Assembly (NCBI RefSeq): GCF_002551245.1
Contig: NZ_NTGZ01000010.1
Coordinates: 1 to 61,202 of the forward strand
DNA: 61,202 nucleotides
From: Streptomyces sp. rh34
GTDB taxonomy: Bacteria; Actinomycetota; Actinomycetes; Streptomycetales; Streptomycetaceae
Reading direction: 5' to 3'
Numbering within the stretch: position 1 is the stretch's first letter; each line of letters starts with the position of its first letter. The notes beneath the pieces are model-generated. The model made no database searches. It saw nothing but the letters and a program-made list of their open reading frames with translations, and was not told where the DNA came from. Shown piece by piece: positions 26,227 to 35,250 of this stretch. Both the position numbers and the translations under genes were made by a program.

Positions 26227-27537
26227 TCAGCGCGTGGCGGGGACGAGCGCCCGCCGCTCCGCACGCGCCACCCGGGTCCCGTACAGGGTGATCGAGACGA
26301 CCCCGAGCACCGCGAGCAGGCCGAGTGCCACCGTCGCCGTCCAGCCCCCGGCGTGGAAGGCGACCGCACCCAGCGTGCCGCCCACGCTGGAGCCCAGGTA
26401 GTACGCCGACTGGTAGAGCGCCGACGCCTGTGCCCGTCCCGTCGTCGCGGTGCGGCTCACCGAGGACGAGGCGACCGCGTGCCCGGCGAAGAAGCCGGCC
26501 GTGATCAGCACCAGGCCCAGCAGCACCAGCCCCAGCCGGTCGGCCAGCGAGAGCAGCAGCCCGGCCGCCGTGGTGGAGACCGCCAGATAGAGCGCGCCCC
26601 GGCGGCCGAGACGGGCCACCAGACGTCCGGCGGCGGCGGAGGAGACCGTACCGACCAGGTAGACCAGGAAGATCGAGCCGATGACGCCCTGCGGCAGGCT
26701 GAACGGTTCCTCGACCAGCCGGTAGCCGATCACCGTGTAGACCGCGCCGAACACCGTCATGAACAGCGCGCCGATCGCGTACAGCCGGACCAGCAGCGGG
26801 TCGGCCAGATGCGTGGCGACGGTCTTCGCCAGGGCCTTCGGGTTCAGCGAACCGGGACGGAAGTTGCGGGCCTTCGGGATGAGGAAGTGGAAGGCGACGG
26901 CGCACGCCAGCGCGAGCAGCCCGACCGCCGCGAGCGCGGCGCGCCAGCCCCAGGCCTGGGCGACCCACCCGGTGAGGATGCGACCGCTCATACCGCCGAT
27001 GCTGTTGCCCGCGACGAACAGCCCGATCGCGGCGATCAGCGCCTTGGGCCGTACCTCCTCCGCGAGGTACGCCATCGCGGAGGCCGGAAGTCCGGCGAGC
27101 GCCGCACCCTGGACGGCGCGCAGGGCGATCAGCGCGCCCATCGACGGGGCGAAGGGCACCAGCAGCCCGACGAGCACCGCGATCGCCAGCGACGCCGTCA
27201 TCAGCTGCCGCCGCCCGAACCGCTCCGAGAGCGCGCTCAGCGGCAGCACGAACAGGGCCAGCGCCCCGGTCGCCGCCGAGACCGTCCAGCTCGCCTGCCC
27301 GGCACTCGCATCGAACGACGCGGAGAGCGCGGGCAACAGCGCCTGGGTCGAGTAGAGGAGGGCGAAGGCCGCGACACCGGCGGCGAAGAGGGCGAAGCTC
27401 ATCCGGCGGTAGCCGGGGCGGCCGGGCTCCAGGCGCTCATGGGTGGCGGCGGCGGGCGCGGCGGTGGTGGTGACGGGGGACTGCGGGGCAGAGGCATCCA
27501 CGGCGATGGTGGATGCCCCGGTACTGGCGGGAGGCAT
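26227..27537 (-). CDS. MFS transporter (YnfM/arabinose-efflux-like)
   Basis: A 436-residue protein with about twelve helices and the MFS loop motif SERFGRRQLMTAS between helices 2 and 3, and VARLGRRGALY in the second half. The ATG has no ribosome site; a -10-like TACGTT (complement of 27544-27549) ends 6 nt before it, suggesting a leaderless mRNA. It is divergent from a LysR regulator with only 62 nt between starts, a common arrangement in which the regulator controls the exporter. The substrate is unknown. Confidence 0.88.
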   Translation of the reverse strand: MPPASTGASTIAVDASAPQSPVTTTAAPAAATHERLEPGRPGYRRMSFALFAAGVAAFALLYSTQALLPALSASFDASAGQASWTVSAATGALALFVLPLSALSERFGRRQLMTASLAIAVLVGLLVPFAPSMGALIALRAVQGAALAGLPASAMAYLAEEVRPKALIAAIGLFVAGNSIGGMSGRILTGWVAQAWGWRAALAAVGLLALACAVAFHFLIPKARNFRPGSLNPKALAKTVATHLADPLLVRLYAIGALFMTVFGAVYTVIGYRLVEEPFSLPQGVIGSIFLVYLVGTVSSAAAGRLVARLGRRGALYLAVSTTAAGLLLSLADRLGLVLLGLVLITAGFFAGHAVASSSVSRTATTGRAQASALYQSAYYLGSSVGGTLGAVAFHAGGWTATVALGLLAVLGVVSITLYGTRVARAERRALVPATR

Positions 27538-27564
27538 ACGTCGAACGTAGAGGGAGACGTTTCA

Positions 27565-27577
27565 TGCGTCCAATGCA
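27565..27577. promoter_or_regulatory. Candidate LysR binding site (T-N11-A)
   Basis: TGCGTCCAATGCA has the T-N11-A form with partial dyad symmetry (TGC...GCA). It is centred in the 62-nt space between the MFS and LysR starts, next to the LysR -10. Confidence 0.4.
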
Positions 27578-27599
27578 CAAAACTGAGATAATCAATCCC

Positions 27600-28553
27600 A
27601 TGGCGCATGAACGCAGCTCAGGGCCTCGGCTGTCACCCAGTAGTTACGAAGAAGACATCCGGGCCGTACTCGCGCCCCGCCTCGCGTACTTCGAGGCGGT
27701 CGCCAGGCACGAGCATGTGACCCGTGCCGCGCACGAGCTGGGCGTCCCGCAGTCAACGCTCTCGCGGGCCATGGTCCGGCTCGAAGCGGACCTGGGCGTC
27801 GCCCTGTTCGCCCGCAAGGGCCGCACCGTCTCGCTCACCCCGGCGGGCCGCACCTTCCTCGGCTCGGCGGAACGGGCCCTGGCCGAGGTGGAGAAGGCCG
27901 CCGACTCGGTCCGGGCGGACGCCGACCCGACGACGGGCCGGGTCTCCTTCGGCTTCCTGCACACCATGGGCTCGGAGACCGTGCCCGCCCTGATCCGCGC
28001 CTTCCGGGTCGACCACCCCAAGGTCCGCTTCCAACTCGTGCAGAACTACGGCGAGGCGATGATCGAACGGCTGCGCGCGGGCGGCCTCGACCTCTGCCTC
28101 ACCTCTCCCGTGCCCGACGCCCCCGACCTGGTCGCCCGCCGCCTCGACGAACAGCGGCTGCGCCTCGTGGTCCCCGACGACCACCGCCTCGCCTCCCGCC
28201 GCCGCATCCGCCTCGCCGAGGCCGCCGACGAAACGTTCGTCACCCTGGAGCCCGGATACGGGCTGCGCCGGATCACCGACGACCTCTGCGCGGAGGCGGG
28301 CTTCACGCCCCGGGTCGCCTTCGAGGGCGAGGAGGCGGAGACCCTGCGCGGACTGGTCGCCGCCGGGCTCGGGGTGGCCCTGCTGCCGCCGCCCGCGGTC
28401 GCCCGCCCCGGCGTCGTCGAGCTGACGGTCACCGCACCGCGCGCGGCCCGTGAGATCGGGGTCGCCTGGCTGGACGGCCACCCCGACACCCCGCCGGTCG
28501 CCGCCTTCAAGCGCTTCCTGCTCTCGCGCCGGGGCCACCTGCTGCCGGACTGA
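27600..28553 (+). CDS. LysR-family transcriptional regulator
   Basis: The 317-residue protein has an N-terminal winged helix at about 25-85 (LAYFEAVARHEHVTRAAHELGVPQSTLSRAMVRLE) and a LysR substrate domain (VSFGFLHTMGSETVPALI onward). The ATG at 27600 lies 7 nt after a -10-like GATAAT (27587-27592), with no ribosome site. It likely controls the divergent MFS gene and itself. The effector is unknown. Confidence 0.9.
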   Translation: MAHERSSGPRLSPSSYEEDIRAVLAPRLAYFEAVARHEHVTRAAHELGVPQSTLSRAMVRLEADLGVALFARKGRTVSLTPAGRTFLGSAERALAEVEKAADSVRADADPTTGRVSFGFLHTMGSETVPALIRAFRVDHPKVRFQLVQNYGEAMIERLRAGGLDLCLTSPVPDAPDLVARRLDEQRLRLVVPDDHRLASRRRIRLAEAADETFVTLEPGYGLRRITDDLCAEAGFTPRVAFEGEEAETLRGLVAAGLGVALLPPPAVARPGVVELTVTAPRAAREIGVAWLDGHPDTPPVAAFKRFLLSRRGHLLPD

Positions 28554-28663
28554 GCGGACACGCGGCGGGCGGCGCACGCACGCGGCCCGGTGCGCGGTCG
28601 GTGCGCGGCCGGTGCCCCCGGGGGCCCGCTCGTCCTTCCGTCCGGGGCAGCGAGAATGTCCCG

Positions 28664-29449
28664 GTGACCCGTGACCGTGCGTCCTCCGCCGGGCCCCCCT
28701 GGCCCGCCCCGTCCGCCCTGCCCCCGCACCCGTCCGCGTCCGCCGGCCTGAAGGGCGTCGTGCTCGCAGCCGTGGTCGGCTCGGTGATGCTGCTGGCCTC
28801 GGCGGTGCTCCTCGCGCTGCTGCCCGGACAGCTCTCCGAGGCCCGCGACTTCCGGGCCGCGCGGCCGTGCGCGGAGCTCGGGGGCTCCGCGGCGGAGAAC
28901 GGCGACTGTCTCGCCGAGTGGCCCGCCACGGTGCTCGGCACGGAGGCCCGCCGCCAGGGCAAGGGCCACGCCCGCTGGGTCACCCTCGACCCGGGCCGGG
29001 ACAGCGAGCCGTTCCGCGTCCGGCTGCGGGGCGAGCGGCCGGTGTGGGAGAAGCTCGCGCCGGGCGACCGGGTCGCCGTCTCCTCCTGGCGCGGTCGGAC
29101 GGTCCAGGTGGTGGCGGGGGAGGCGCGCCAGGACGCGATCGACCGGCCGGGGCCCGGCGCGATCGTCCGGCTGGCCGTGGCGCTGGCCCTGCTGATCGTC
29201 GGAGGCGTCTTCGTGCGGTCGGCGTTCTGGTGGAACGGCCGCCGTGCGCCCGGCGCCCCGGCCGTCCGCGCCGCGCAGATCACCGTGCCGATGGTGGCGA
29301 CGGCGTCGGCGGTGGGCGTCGCGGTCACGGCCGCGGTCACCGTCGAGAGCCTGCCGGTCGCCCTCCTCGCCACCGCCGCCGCCTGCGCGGTCCTGTGGGC
29401 GGTCTCGGCGTGGCTGCTCCGCCGGCCGGCACGCGGAAGCACCGTCTGA
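28664..29449 (+). CDS. Membrane protein of unknown function
   Basis: I do not recognise the family. From GTG 28664 it has 261 residues: a Pro-rich N-terminus, one helix (GVVLAAVVGSVMLLASAVLL), an extracytoplasmic stretch of about 110 residues with two Cys and an OB-like piece (GDRVAVSSWRGRTVQVVAG), then three helices at the C-terminus. An upstream ATG at 28601 is possible. A -10-like GAGAAT ends 6 nt before the GTG. The layout resembles small regulators or sensors of wall processes, without proof. Confidence 0.65.
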   Translation: MTRDRASSAGPPWPAPSALPPHPSASAGLKGVVLAAVVGSVMLLASAVLLALLPGQLSEARDFRAARPCAELGGSAAENGDCLAEWPATVLGTEARRQGKGHARWVTLDPGRDSEPFRVRLRGERPVWEKLAPGDRVAVSSWRGRTVQVVAGEARQDAIDRPGPGAIVRLAVALALLIVGGVFVRSAFWWNGRRAPGAPAVRAAQITVPMVATASAVGVAVTAAVTVESLPVALLATAAACAVLWAVSAWLLRRPARGSTV

Positions 29450-29476
29450 GGCACGGGTTCCGCCCCCGTATGGCGT

Positions 29477-30238
29477 TCAGTGCCGCAGTGACCGGCCGAA
29501 CCCGGCGGCCAGCGGCATCCGCAGCCCCAGCGGCGGCGGTGCGGCGACCGCGTCCGCGACCGGGCGGGCGTAGGACCGGGCGAAGAGCGAGCCGCGTACG
29601 AAGTCGGCGGCCAGCGCCACCACTTCGGAGCGGTGCTGGCGCAACGCGTGGCCGTCGGAGTGGACTTCGAAGCGACAGGTGTCCCGGTTGGACTTCTTCG
29701 CACGCTCGGCCAGCCGGTAGGACAGCTCCGGATCGGTGCGCTCGTCGTTGGTGCCGTGCACGATGAGCACCCGCCGCCCCGCCAGTTGCTTCACCGGCTC
29801 CGGTTCGGCCGCCGCCCGCTCGGGCAGCCACGGGGCCATCGCCAGGACGGAGGTGACCGCGCCGTGCCCGGCGGCCCGCAGCGCGGCCCGCCCGCCCATC
29901 CCGTGGCCGGCCAGGCAGACCGGCACGTCGCCGTACCGGCGCTGGACCTCGTCGGCCGCCCACGCGGCGTCCTCGGCGGGATGCGCGTCGTCCGCGTTCC
30001 AGCCCCGGCAGCGGTAGCGCAGCACATGCACCGCGAGCCCGTCGCCCACCCCGGCACGCGCCAGGGAACGGGCGAACGGCAGCTGTGCCGCGTACGAAAG
30101 GGTGGAGGGGCGACGGTGCGAGTCGGCCCGGCCGTCCGGAAGCAGCAGAACCACGCCGCTGACCTCGTCCATTGCTCCGGCCGTCTGAACGGCCCGTCCC
30201 AGCCTCGGGGGTGCCGGGGGGAGTGCGCGCTGTCCCAT
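29477..30238 (-). CDS. Alpha/beta-hydrolase-fold protein without the nucleophile Ser
   Basis: The 253-residue protein shows an alpha/beta-hydrolase order: VVLLLPDG (oxyanion-side strand), nucleophile elbow CLAGHGMGGRAAL, acid strand VLIVHGTNDERT and the His loop HSDGHAL. The elbow reads Gly-His-Gly-Met-Gly where active enzymes have Gly-His-Ser-Met-Gly, so the usual Ser is Gly (codon GGG). It may be a binding or regulatory pseudo-enzyme. A -10-like CACTGT ends 6 nt before the ATG. It is divergent from add, and the 103-nt gap carries the nucleoside operator. Confidence 0.75.
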   Translation of the reverse strand: MGQRALPPAPPRLGRAVQTAGAMDEVSGVVLLLPDGRADSHRRPSTLSYAAQLPFARSLARAGVGDGLAVHVLRYRCRGWNADDAHPAEDAAWAADEVQRRYGDVPVCLAGHGMGGRAALRAAGHGAVTSVLAMAPWLPERAAAEPEPVKQLAGRRVLIVHGTNDERTDPELSYRLAERAKKSNRDTCRFEVHSDGHALRQHRSEVVALAADFVRGSLFARSYARPVADAVAAPPPLGLRMPLAAGFGRSLRH

Positions 30239-30313
30239 GACAGAACAGTGTCAGAAGGAGAGGTGTACTCCACCCGACTTCGCGGTCACTGTTACGCATC
30301 GACACCAGGCGCT

Positions 30314-30335
30314 CTACGCGCGTAGGCGCTAGAGT
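30314..30335 (+). promoter_or_regulatory. Perfect nucleoside-operator palindrome and -10 of add
   Basis: CTACGCGCGTAG (30314-30325) is a perfect 12-bp palindrome. The -10-like TAGAGT (30330-30335) follows by 4 nt and ends 6 nt before the add ATG. A repressor bound here would block RNA polymerase. Confidence 0.75.
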
Positions 30336-30341
30336 GCCAAG

Positions 30342-31496
30342 ATGACGAGCCAGACCCCGAATGTCCCTGATTCCGACCAGATCCGGCGCGCCCCCAAGGT
30401 GCTGCTCCACGACCACCTCGACGGCGGCCTGCGGCCGGGCACCATCGTCGAGCTGGCCCGCGCGCAGGGTTACGACTCCCTCCCCGAGACCGAGGCCGAC
30501 AAGCTCGGCATCTGGTTCCGCGAGGCCGCCGACTCCGGTTCGCTGGAGCGCTACCTGGAGACGTTCGCCCACACCTGCGCCGTCATGCAGACCCGTGACG
30601 CGCTGTTCCGGGTGGCCGCCGAGTGCGCCGAGGACCTCGCCCAGGACGGCGTCGTCTACGCCGAGATCCGCTACGCCCCCGAGCAGCACCTGGAGGGCGG
30701 CCTGACCCTCGAAGAGGTCGTCGAGGCCGTCAACGAGGGCTTCCGCGAGGGCGAGCGCATCGCCCGCGCGGGCGGCCACCGCATCCGCGTCGGCGCCCTC
30801 CTCACCGCGATGCGGCACGCGGCCCGCGCGCTGGAGATCGCCGAACTCGCCAACAGCTACCGCGACCAGGGCGTCGTCGGCTTCGACATCGCGGGCGCCG
30901 AGGCCGGGTTCCCGCCCACCCGCCACCTCGACGCGTTCGAGTACCTCAAGCGCGAGAACAACCACTTCACGATCCACGCGGGCGAGGCCTTCGGTCTGCC
31001 GTCGATCTGGCAGGCCCTCCAGTGGTGCGGCGCCGACCGCCTCGGCCACGGAGTGCGGATCATCGACGACATCGAGGTCGCCGAGGACGGCTCGGTCTCC
31101 CTCGGCCGCCTCGCCTCCTACGTACGGGACAAGCGCATCCCGCTGGAGATGTGCCCGACCTCCAACCTCCAGACCGGCGCGGCCACCTCGTACGCCGAGC
31201 ACCCGATCGGACTGCTGCGCAAGCTGCACTTCCGGATCACCGTGAACACGGACAACCGGCTGATGAGCGGCACGAGCATGAGCGGGGAATTCGAGCGGCT
31301 GACCGAGGCTTTCGGATACACGCTCGACGACATGCAGTGGTTCACCGTCAATGCGATGAAATCAGCTTTCATTCCTTTCGACGAACGTCTCGCCATGATC
31401 AACGACGTCGTCAAGCCCGGGTACGCGGAGCTGAAGTCCGAGTGGCTCTTCCGCCAGACCGCTGTGACCAGCGGTTCCGCGGTGTCCGCAGGCTGA
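30342..31496 (+). CDS. add: Adenosine deaminase
   Basis: It converts adenosine and deoxyadenosine to inosine and deoxyinosine. The 384-residue protein holds the zinc HxH motif [12 protein letters not shown] near residue 20, HAGEAFG with the third zinc His and catalytic Glu, LGHGVRI and [10 protein letters not shown], then [12 protein letters not shown] with the zinc/catalytic Asp. Length is a little above the 340-360 of many bacterial enzymes. The mRNA is probably leaderless. It is monocistronic, with a perfect nucleoside operator upstream and a strong terminator downstream. Confidence 0.95.
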   Translation: MTSQTPNVPDSDQIRRAPKVLLHDHLDGGLRPGTIVELARAQGYDSLPETEADKLGIWFREAADSGSLERYLETFAHTCAVMQTRDALFRVAAECAEDLAQDGVVYAEIRYAPEQHLEGGLTLEEVVEAVNEGFREGERIARAGGHRIRVGALLTAMRHAARALEIAELANSYRDQGVVGFDIAGAEAGFPPTRHLDAFEYLKRENNHFTIHAGEAFGLPSIWQALQWCGADRLGHGVRIIDDIEVAEDGSVSLGRLASYVRDKRIPLEMCPTSNLQTGAATSYAEHPIGLLRKLHFRITVNTDNRLMSGTSMSGEFERLTEAFGYTLDDMQWFTVNAMKSAFIPFDERLAMINDVVKPGYAELKSEWLFRQTAVTSGSAVSAG

Positions 31497-31510
31497 GGTA
31501 TCCGACAGGT

Positions 31511-31543
31511 GAAAGGGCCGGGAAGGGAAATCCCGGCCCTTTT
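31511..31543 (+). terminator. Terminator of add
   Basis: A 12-bp perfect stem pairs 31512-31523 with 31531-31542 around AGGGAAA, followed by TTTT; 15 nt after the stop. Confidence 0.9.
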
Positions 31544-31630
31544 CCGCGTGTCGGGATGTTTGCGATAAGGGCAGCGGGATGGCTAGCTTGCAGAGCCGCT
31601 CACATCCCCTTCCCCAAGGATGAACTCTCC

Positions 31631-31933
31631 ATGAAGAATTCTGCTGCCAAGACTCTCGGTGTCGCCGCTCTCGGTGCTGCTTTCGCCGCTGCCGCCGCCG
31701 GCAGCGCCTCCGCCGCCCCCTCGCTGCCGCTGGACGCCGCGGCCGGGGCGCTCCCCGTCTCGACGATGGCGCTCGACACCGTCGCGAAGTCGGCCCAGAA
31801 CGCGCCGGTCCAGGAGACCGTCGGCAAGGTCCTCGGCGGCGACGCCACCGACGCGGCCGCCCCGGTCACCGGCCTGCTCGGCGGACTGCCCACCCAGGGC
31901 CTCACCGCCAACGGGATCCCGCTCGGCGGCTGA
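31631..31933 (+). CDS. Small secreted protein, unknown function
   Basis: The 100-residue protein is a signal peptide (MKNSAAKTLGVAALGAAFAA ... SASA) followed by about 72 residues of low-complexity Ala/Leu/Pro sequence without Cys (PLDAAAGALPVSTMALDTV, then APVTGLLGGLPTQGL). AAGGA lies about 10 nt upstream. It resembles, in size, signal peptide and the APVT-x-L motif, the protein at 37963-38382. Such proteins are common in Streptomyces; I know no proven function. A 19-bp terminator follows. Confidence 0.75.
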   Translation: MKNSAAKTLGVAALGAAFAAAAAGSASAAPSLPLDAAAGALPVSTMALDTVAKSAQNAPVQETVGKVLGGDATDAAAPVTGLLGGLPTQGLTANGIPLGG

Positions 31934-31968
31934 GAGGCTGCCGGGCCACCGGCGCCACCCGCACCTGC

Positions 31969-32009
31969 CGGTGGGGCGCACACCCTGGTCCAGGGTGTGC
32001 GCCCCACCG
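31969..32009. terminator. Very strong bidirectional terminator
   Basis: A 19-bp perfect stem pairs 31969-31987 with 31991-32009 around a 3-nt loop, between the secreted-protein gene and the convergent PspC gene. Confidence 0.9.
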
Positions 32010-32038
32010 CGCGTTCTCGCTCCCCGTGACGCGGCGCG

Positions 32039-32245
32039 TCACCAGGCCGTCGCGGAGGAAGCGGACTTCTCCGAGGGCAGCAGCGCCCACAGCGCCAGGT
32101 AGAGCAGGAACTGCGGGCCGGGCAGCAGACACGAGACGACGAAGATGACGCGCATCGTGCTTGCGGAGATACCGAAGCGCCGGGCGAGGCCCGCGCACAC
32201 TCCGCCGATCATGCGGCCTTCGCGGGGGCGGACAAGTGCGGCCAT
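32039..32245 (-). CDS. Small PspC-domain membrane protein
   Basis: The ATG at 32245 follows AAGGAG by 6 nt. Nearly all of its 68 residues are a PspC domain: LVRPREGRMIGGVCAGLARRF, FGISASTMRVIFVVSCLL and YLALWALLP. It is a single helix-hairpin membrane protein of the envelope-stress type, here without PspA or a kinase nearby. Confidence 0.88.
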   Translation of the reverse strand: MAALVRPREGRMIGGVCAGLARRFGISASTMRVIFVVSCLLPGPQFLLYLALWALLPSEKSASSATAW

Positions 32246-32339
32246 GGTGGGCTCCTTCGCGAACCGTTGCGTGAGGAGCGGCCTTGTGCGCTCCCCGATG
32301 TATCCATGGTGCCGCCGCGAAGGGGGACAAAGCATCGCT

Positions 32340-32915
32340 CTACGGTGCGAGGCCGACCCCGGTAATCGTCGGGGTCGGCCCCCCAGGGGCCTCCCCCCTG
32401 AGGCGGGTCTCCTGCCGGTAGTAAGGCAGGTCCCGTACCCCCGGCAGCCCCCGGCGGCGCAGCCGCGTCCGGCAGACCGGGACGACCAGCAGATGGGCCA
32501 GCACCACCCCGGTGGTGTTCAGCAGCAGCGAGTCGATGTCGACGATCTGACCGGGCACCCCGGTCTGGCCCAGCTCGATGGCCAGGGAGATGAGCGCCCC
32601 GGCGGCGACCGTACGCAGCAGGGAGACCCAGGGGGAGACGAAGATCCGGCCCCCGGCCATCGGCAGCAGCACCCCGAGCGGGGCCAGCAGCAACAACGCC
32701 CCGCCGATCCGGCGGGCCGCCTCGGCCGGTCCCAGCGCGAGGTCCGCCCTGATCCCGGCGAGCGGTTCGAAATTCGCCGCCGTGATCCAGGGAACGTCCA
32801 GCGGGCGCAGCGTCAGCCACCCGACGAACAGCAGATGCGCGACAAGGAGAGTGACCCCCGCCGCGCGGAAGTGGATGACGGTCTGGCCGTCCGAACTGTG
32901 ACGCACGTCCACCAA
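32340..32915 (-). CDS. VanZ-family membrane protein
   Basis: The 191-residue protein has four probable helices and VanZ-type motifs (FVGWLTLRPLD, NFEPLAGI, LLLLAPLGVLLPM, SLAIELGQTGVPGQIVDIDSLLLN broken over the third helix). VanZ proteins are linked to glycopeptide tolerance, but most actinobacterial members have no known role. TTG 32915, GTG 32912 and GTG 32906 are possible starts, none with a clear ribosome site. Its 3' end carries a GC-rich inverted repeat (about 32379-32405). Confidence 0.8.
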   Translation of the reverse strand: MVDVRHSSDGQTVIHFRAAGVTLLVAHLLFVGWLTLRPLDVPWITAANFEPLAGIRADLALGPAEAARRIGGALLLLAPLGVLLPMAGGRIFVSPWVSLLRTVAAGALISLAIELGQTGVPGQIVDIDSLLLNTTGVVLAHLLVVPVCRTRLRRRGLPGVRDLPYYRQETRLRGEAPGGPTPTITGVGLAP

Positions 32916-33088
32916 GACGCCGCGACCGGCAGGATCGGTTCCGCGCTGTCGTGGACCGGCGCCCGGATGGCTCTCCAGGCCGCCGCGCGGCTGGACCGCA
33001 CGGGACCCGTGTCGGCCGAGGCGGGCCGCGCCGGTCCGAGCCGGGCGGTGTCGGTCCAGCCGGGCCGCGCAGGTCGAGGCGGGCCGTG

Positions 33089-33724
33089 TCAGTGCAGCCG
33101 GGCCGCGTCCGGCGTGGCCAGGTCACCCGGCCGGGACTTCGTCTGCGAGGTGCAGAGATAGCCGCGCGGCGGGTAGTCCCCGGGCCCGCCCAGCACCACC
33201 GCCCCGTCCCTGACGAGCGTCTCGCTCTCCGCGTACGTGCACACCAGCTGGGCCAGCGCCTCCGCCGACAGGTCCTCCGGCTGGCTGCTGAGGCGCACGG
33301 TGCCCGCCGGGTCGCCGTCCCGGGCCGGAGTCACCCGCAGCCCGGCCGGAACCGCGGTGGTGAACCCCGCCCGCCGCTCGTTCGGGGGCGGCGCCTGCTG
33401 GACCTCCTTCAACAGCGCCCGGGCGACCACCACCGGATCGGCGCCCGCCGCGTCCGCCGCCACCGGACGGTCCGCGGTGACCAGCTGCGAGGTGCACACC
33501 AGATACACCGTGGCGCTCACGCCGTCCGGCGACCGGGTGGCGACGTCCGACGAGGACAGCCGGCACGGCACCCGGGAGGGCGCGGCCCCCGCGTCCACCG
33601 GCACCGAGGTCGTACGGATCCCGCACCCGGAGGCCAGCGCCGCGGCCGCCAGTACGGCCGCCACCGAGGCCGCCGTACGCCGCCGGAGCGGGCCTCGCCG
33701 GTACGTGACATCGCCGTGCTTCAC
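33089..33724 (-). CDS. Lipoprotein of the AfsQ operon
   Basis: The 211-residue protein has a basic N-region and lipobox LASGC near residue 34, and then an extracytoplasmic domain with several Cys (PCRLSSSDV, LVCTSQLV, QLVCTYAE, YLCTSQ). Its GTG overlaps the kinase stop by 4 nt, so it is the third gene of the afsQ1-afsQ2 operon, as I recall for S. coelicolor. Location at the membrane outer face suggests it tunes the sensor kinase. The 173 nt after it hold GC-rich imperfect repeats and no gene. Confidence 0.82.
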   Translation of the reverse strand: MKHGDVTYRRGPLRRRTAASVAAVLAAAALASGCGIRTTSVPVDAGAAPSRVPCRLSSSDVATRSPDGVSATVYLVCTSQLVTADRPVAADAAGADPVVVARALLKEVQQAPPPNERRAGFTTAVPAGLRVTPARDGDPAGTVRLSSQPEDLSAEALAQLVCTYAESETLVRDGAVVLGGPGDYPPRGYLCTSQTKSRPGDLATPDAARLH

Positions 33725-35250
33725 GTCGCCCCGTTCTCGTCCGGGGCGTCCGCCCCCGGTTCGTCGTGGTGCGCGAGCTTCTCGGCGTCGCGCGGCAGCC
33801 GCAGTTCGAAGACGGCACCGCCGTCCGGGGAGTTCGCCGCCGTGATGTCACCGCCGTGGATGTGCGCGTTCTCCATGGCGATGGAGAGGCCGAGCCCGCT
33901 GCCCTCCGACCGCGGCCGGGAGGCGCTGGCCTTGTAGAAGCGGTCGAAGACGTGCGGCAGCACGTCCTCGGGGATGCCCGGACCGTGGTCCCGTACCTCG
34001 ATGACCAGCTCCTCGCCCTCGGTCCGCACCCGTACGCCCACCGGCGAGCCCCCGTGCTTGAGGGCGTTGCCGATCAGATTGGCCAGGATCACATCCAGCC
34101 GGCGCGGATCGAGCCGGACCATCATGCCGCGTTCCGCGTCCAGGTCCACCGCGTCCAGCCAGGCCCGCGCGTCGATGCACGCGGTCACCTGGTCGGCGAC
34201 GTCGACCGTGTCCAGCACCAGACGGGCCGTGCCCGCGTCGAAGCGGGTCACCTCCATCAGGTTCTCCACCAGGTCGTTCAGCCGCCGGGTCTCGCTGACC
34301 ACCAGATGCACGGCGGGCGCGATCATCGGGTCGAGGGTGTCCGCCTCGTCCTCCAGCACCTCGGCCACCGCGGTGATCGCGGTCAGCGGGGTGCGCAGCT
34401 CGTGCGACATGTCGGCGACGAACCGCCGGCTCGCCTCCTCCCGCGCGCTCATGTCCGCGACCTTCTTCTCCAGCGAGCCGGCCGTTCTGTTGAACGTACG
34501 GGAGAGGTCGGCGAGTTCGTCCGTGCCGGAGACCACGAGCCGGGTGTCGAGCTTGCCCTCGCCGAGCTTGCGGGCCGCGTCGCCGAGCCGCTGCACCGGG
34601 CGCAGCACCGTCGTCGCGGCGGCCTGCGCGAGCAGCGCCGAGCCGACCAGCGCGAGGGCCGTGGCGATCCCCAGCGACCAGGCCAGCGAGTTGAGGTCCT
34701 GCCGCTCCTGGTCGAGGGACTTGAGCATGTAGCCGGTCGGGCCGCCGCCGATGATCCGCGTACCGGCGACCAGATACGGCGTGCCCGCTATGCTCGTCCG
34801 CTGCCAGAACAGGTGGTACTCGTGCTCGTTGCTCGACGTCAGCGGCTGCTTGCGGGACACCTGCTTCTGCAGCGAGCCCGGCACATCGGCCCGGGTGAAG
34901 GTGTCCAGGTCGGAGTAGCCCACGATCGGCTTGCCGCGCTCGCGTTCGGCCTCCAGCAGCACGCTGTAGCCCGGGCTGCTGGACGCCATCCTCCCGGCGG
35001 CCTGCTGGAGGTCGTCCTTGGTGGGACGGGTCGGCAGCTCCGCCGCGGTGTCCTGCATCTGCCGCCGGAAGTCGTCGAGCGCGGTGTCCTGGGTGCGGGT
35101 CAGCACGGCCTCGCGGTTGAGCCAGTACGCGATCCCCGAAGCGGACACCGCGGCCGTCAGCGCCACCAGCGCGAACACCACGACCAGGCGCAGCCGCAGA
35201 CTGGTCCAGCGCAGACCGGCGCGCAGGGACCGCTTGGCGGTTTCGGTCAC
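33721..35250 (-). CDS. afsQ2: Sensor histidine kinase AfsQ2
   Basis: The 509-residue kinase starts at a GTG overlapping the afsQ1 stop by 4 nt (35247-35250). It has a first helix (LRLVVVFALVALTAAVSASG), an extracytoplasmic sensor of about 150 residues, a second helix (LAWSLGIATALALVGSALL), HAMP, the phospho-acceptor motif FVADMSHELRTPLTAI with His283, and ATP-binding boxes NLIGNALKHGG, DHGPGIPE and GSGLGLSI. It phosphorylates AfsQ1; in S. coelicolor the pair affects antibiotics and nitrogen-linked development. Assigned by operon structure and the divergent sigQ. Confidence 0.9.
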   Translation of the reverse strand: MTETAKRSLRAGLRWTSLRLRLVVVFALVALTAAVSASGIAYWLNREAVLTRTQDTALDDFRRQMQDTAAELPTRPTKDDLQQAAGRMASSSPGYSVLLEAERERGKPIVGYSDLDTFTRADVPGSLQKQVSRKQPLTSSNEHEYHLFWQRTSIAGTPYLVAGTRIIGGGPTGYMLKSLDQERQDLNSLAWSLGIATALALVGSALLAQAAATTVLRPVQRLGDAARKLGEGKLDTRLVVSGTDELADLSRTFNRTAGSLEKKVADMSAREEASRRFVADMSHELRTPLTAITAVAEVLEDEADTLDPMIAPAVHLVVSETRRLNDLVENLMEVTRFDAGTARLVLDTVDVADQVTACIDARAWLDAVDLDAERGMMVRLDPRRLDVILANLIGNALKHGGSPVGVRVRTEGEELVIEVRDHGPGIPEDVLPHVFDRFYKASASRPRSEGSGLGLSIAMENAHIHGGDITAANSPDGGAVFELRLPRDAEKLAHHDEPGADAPDENGAT

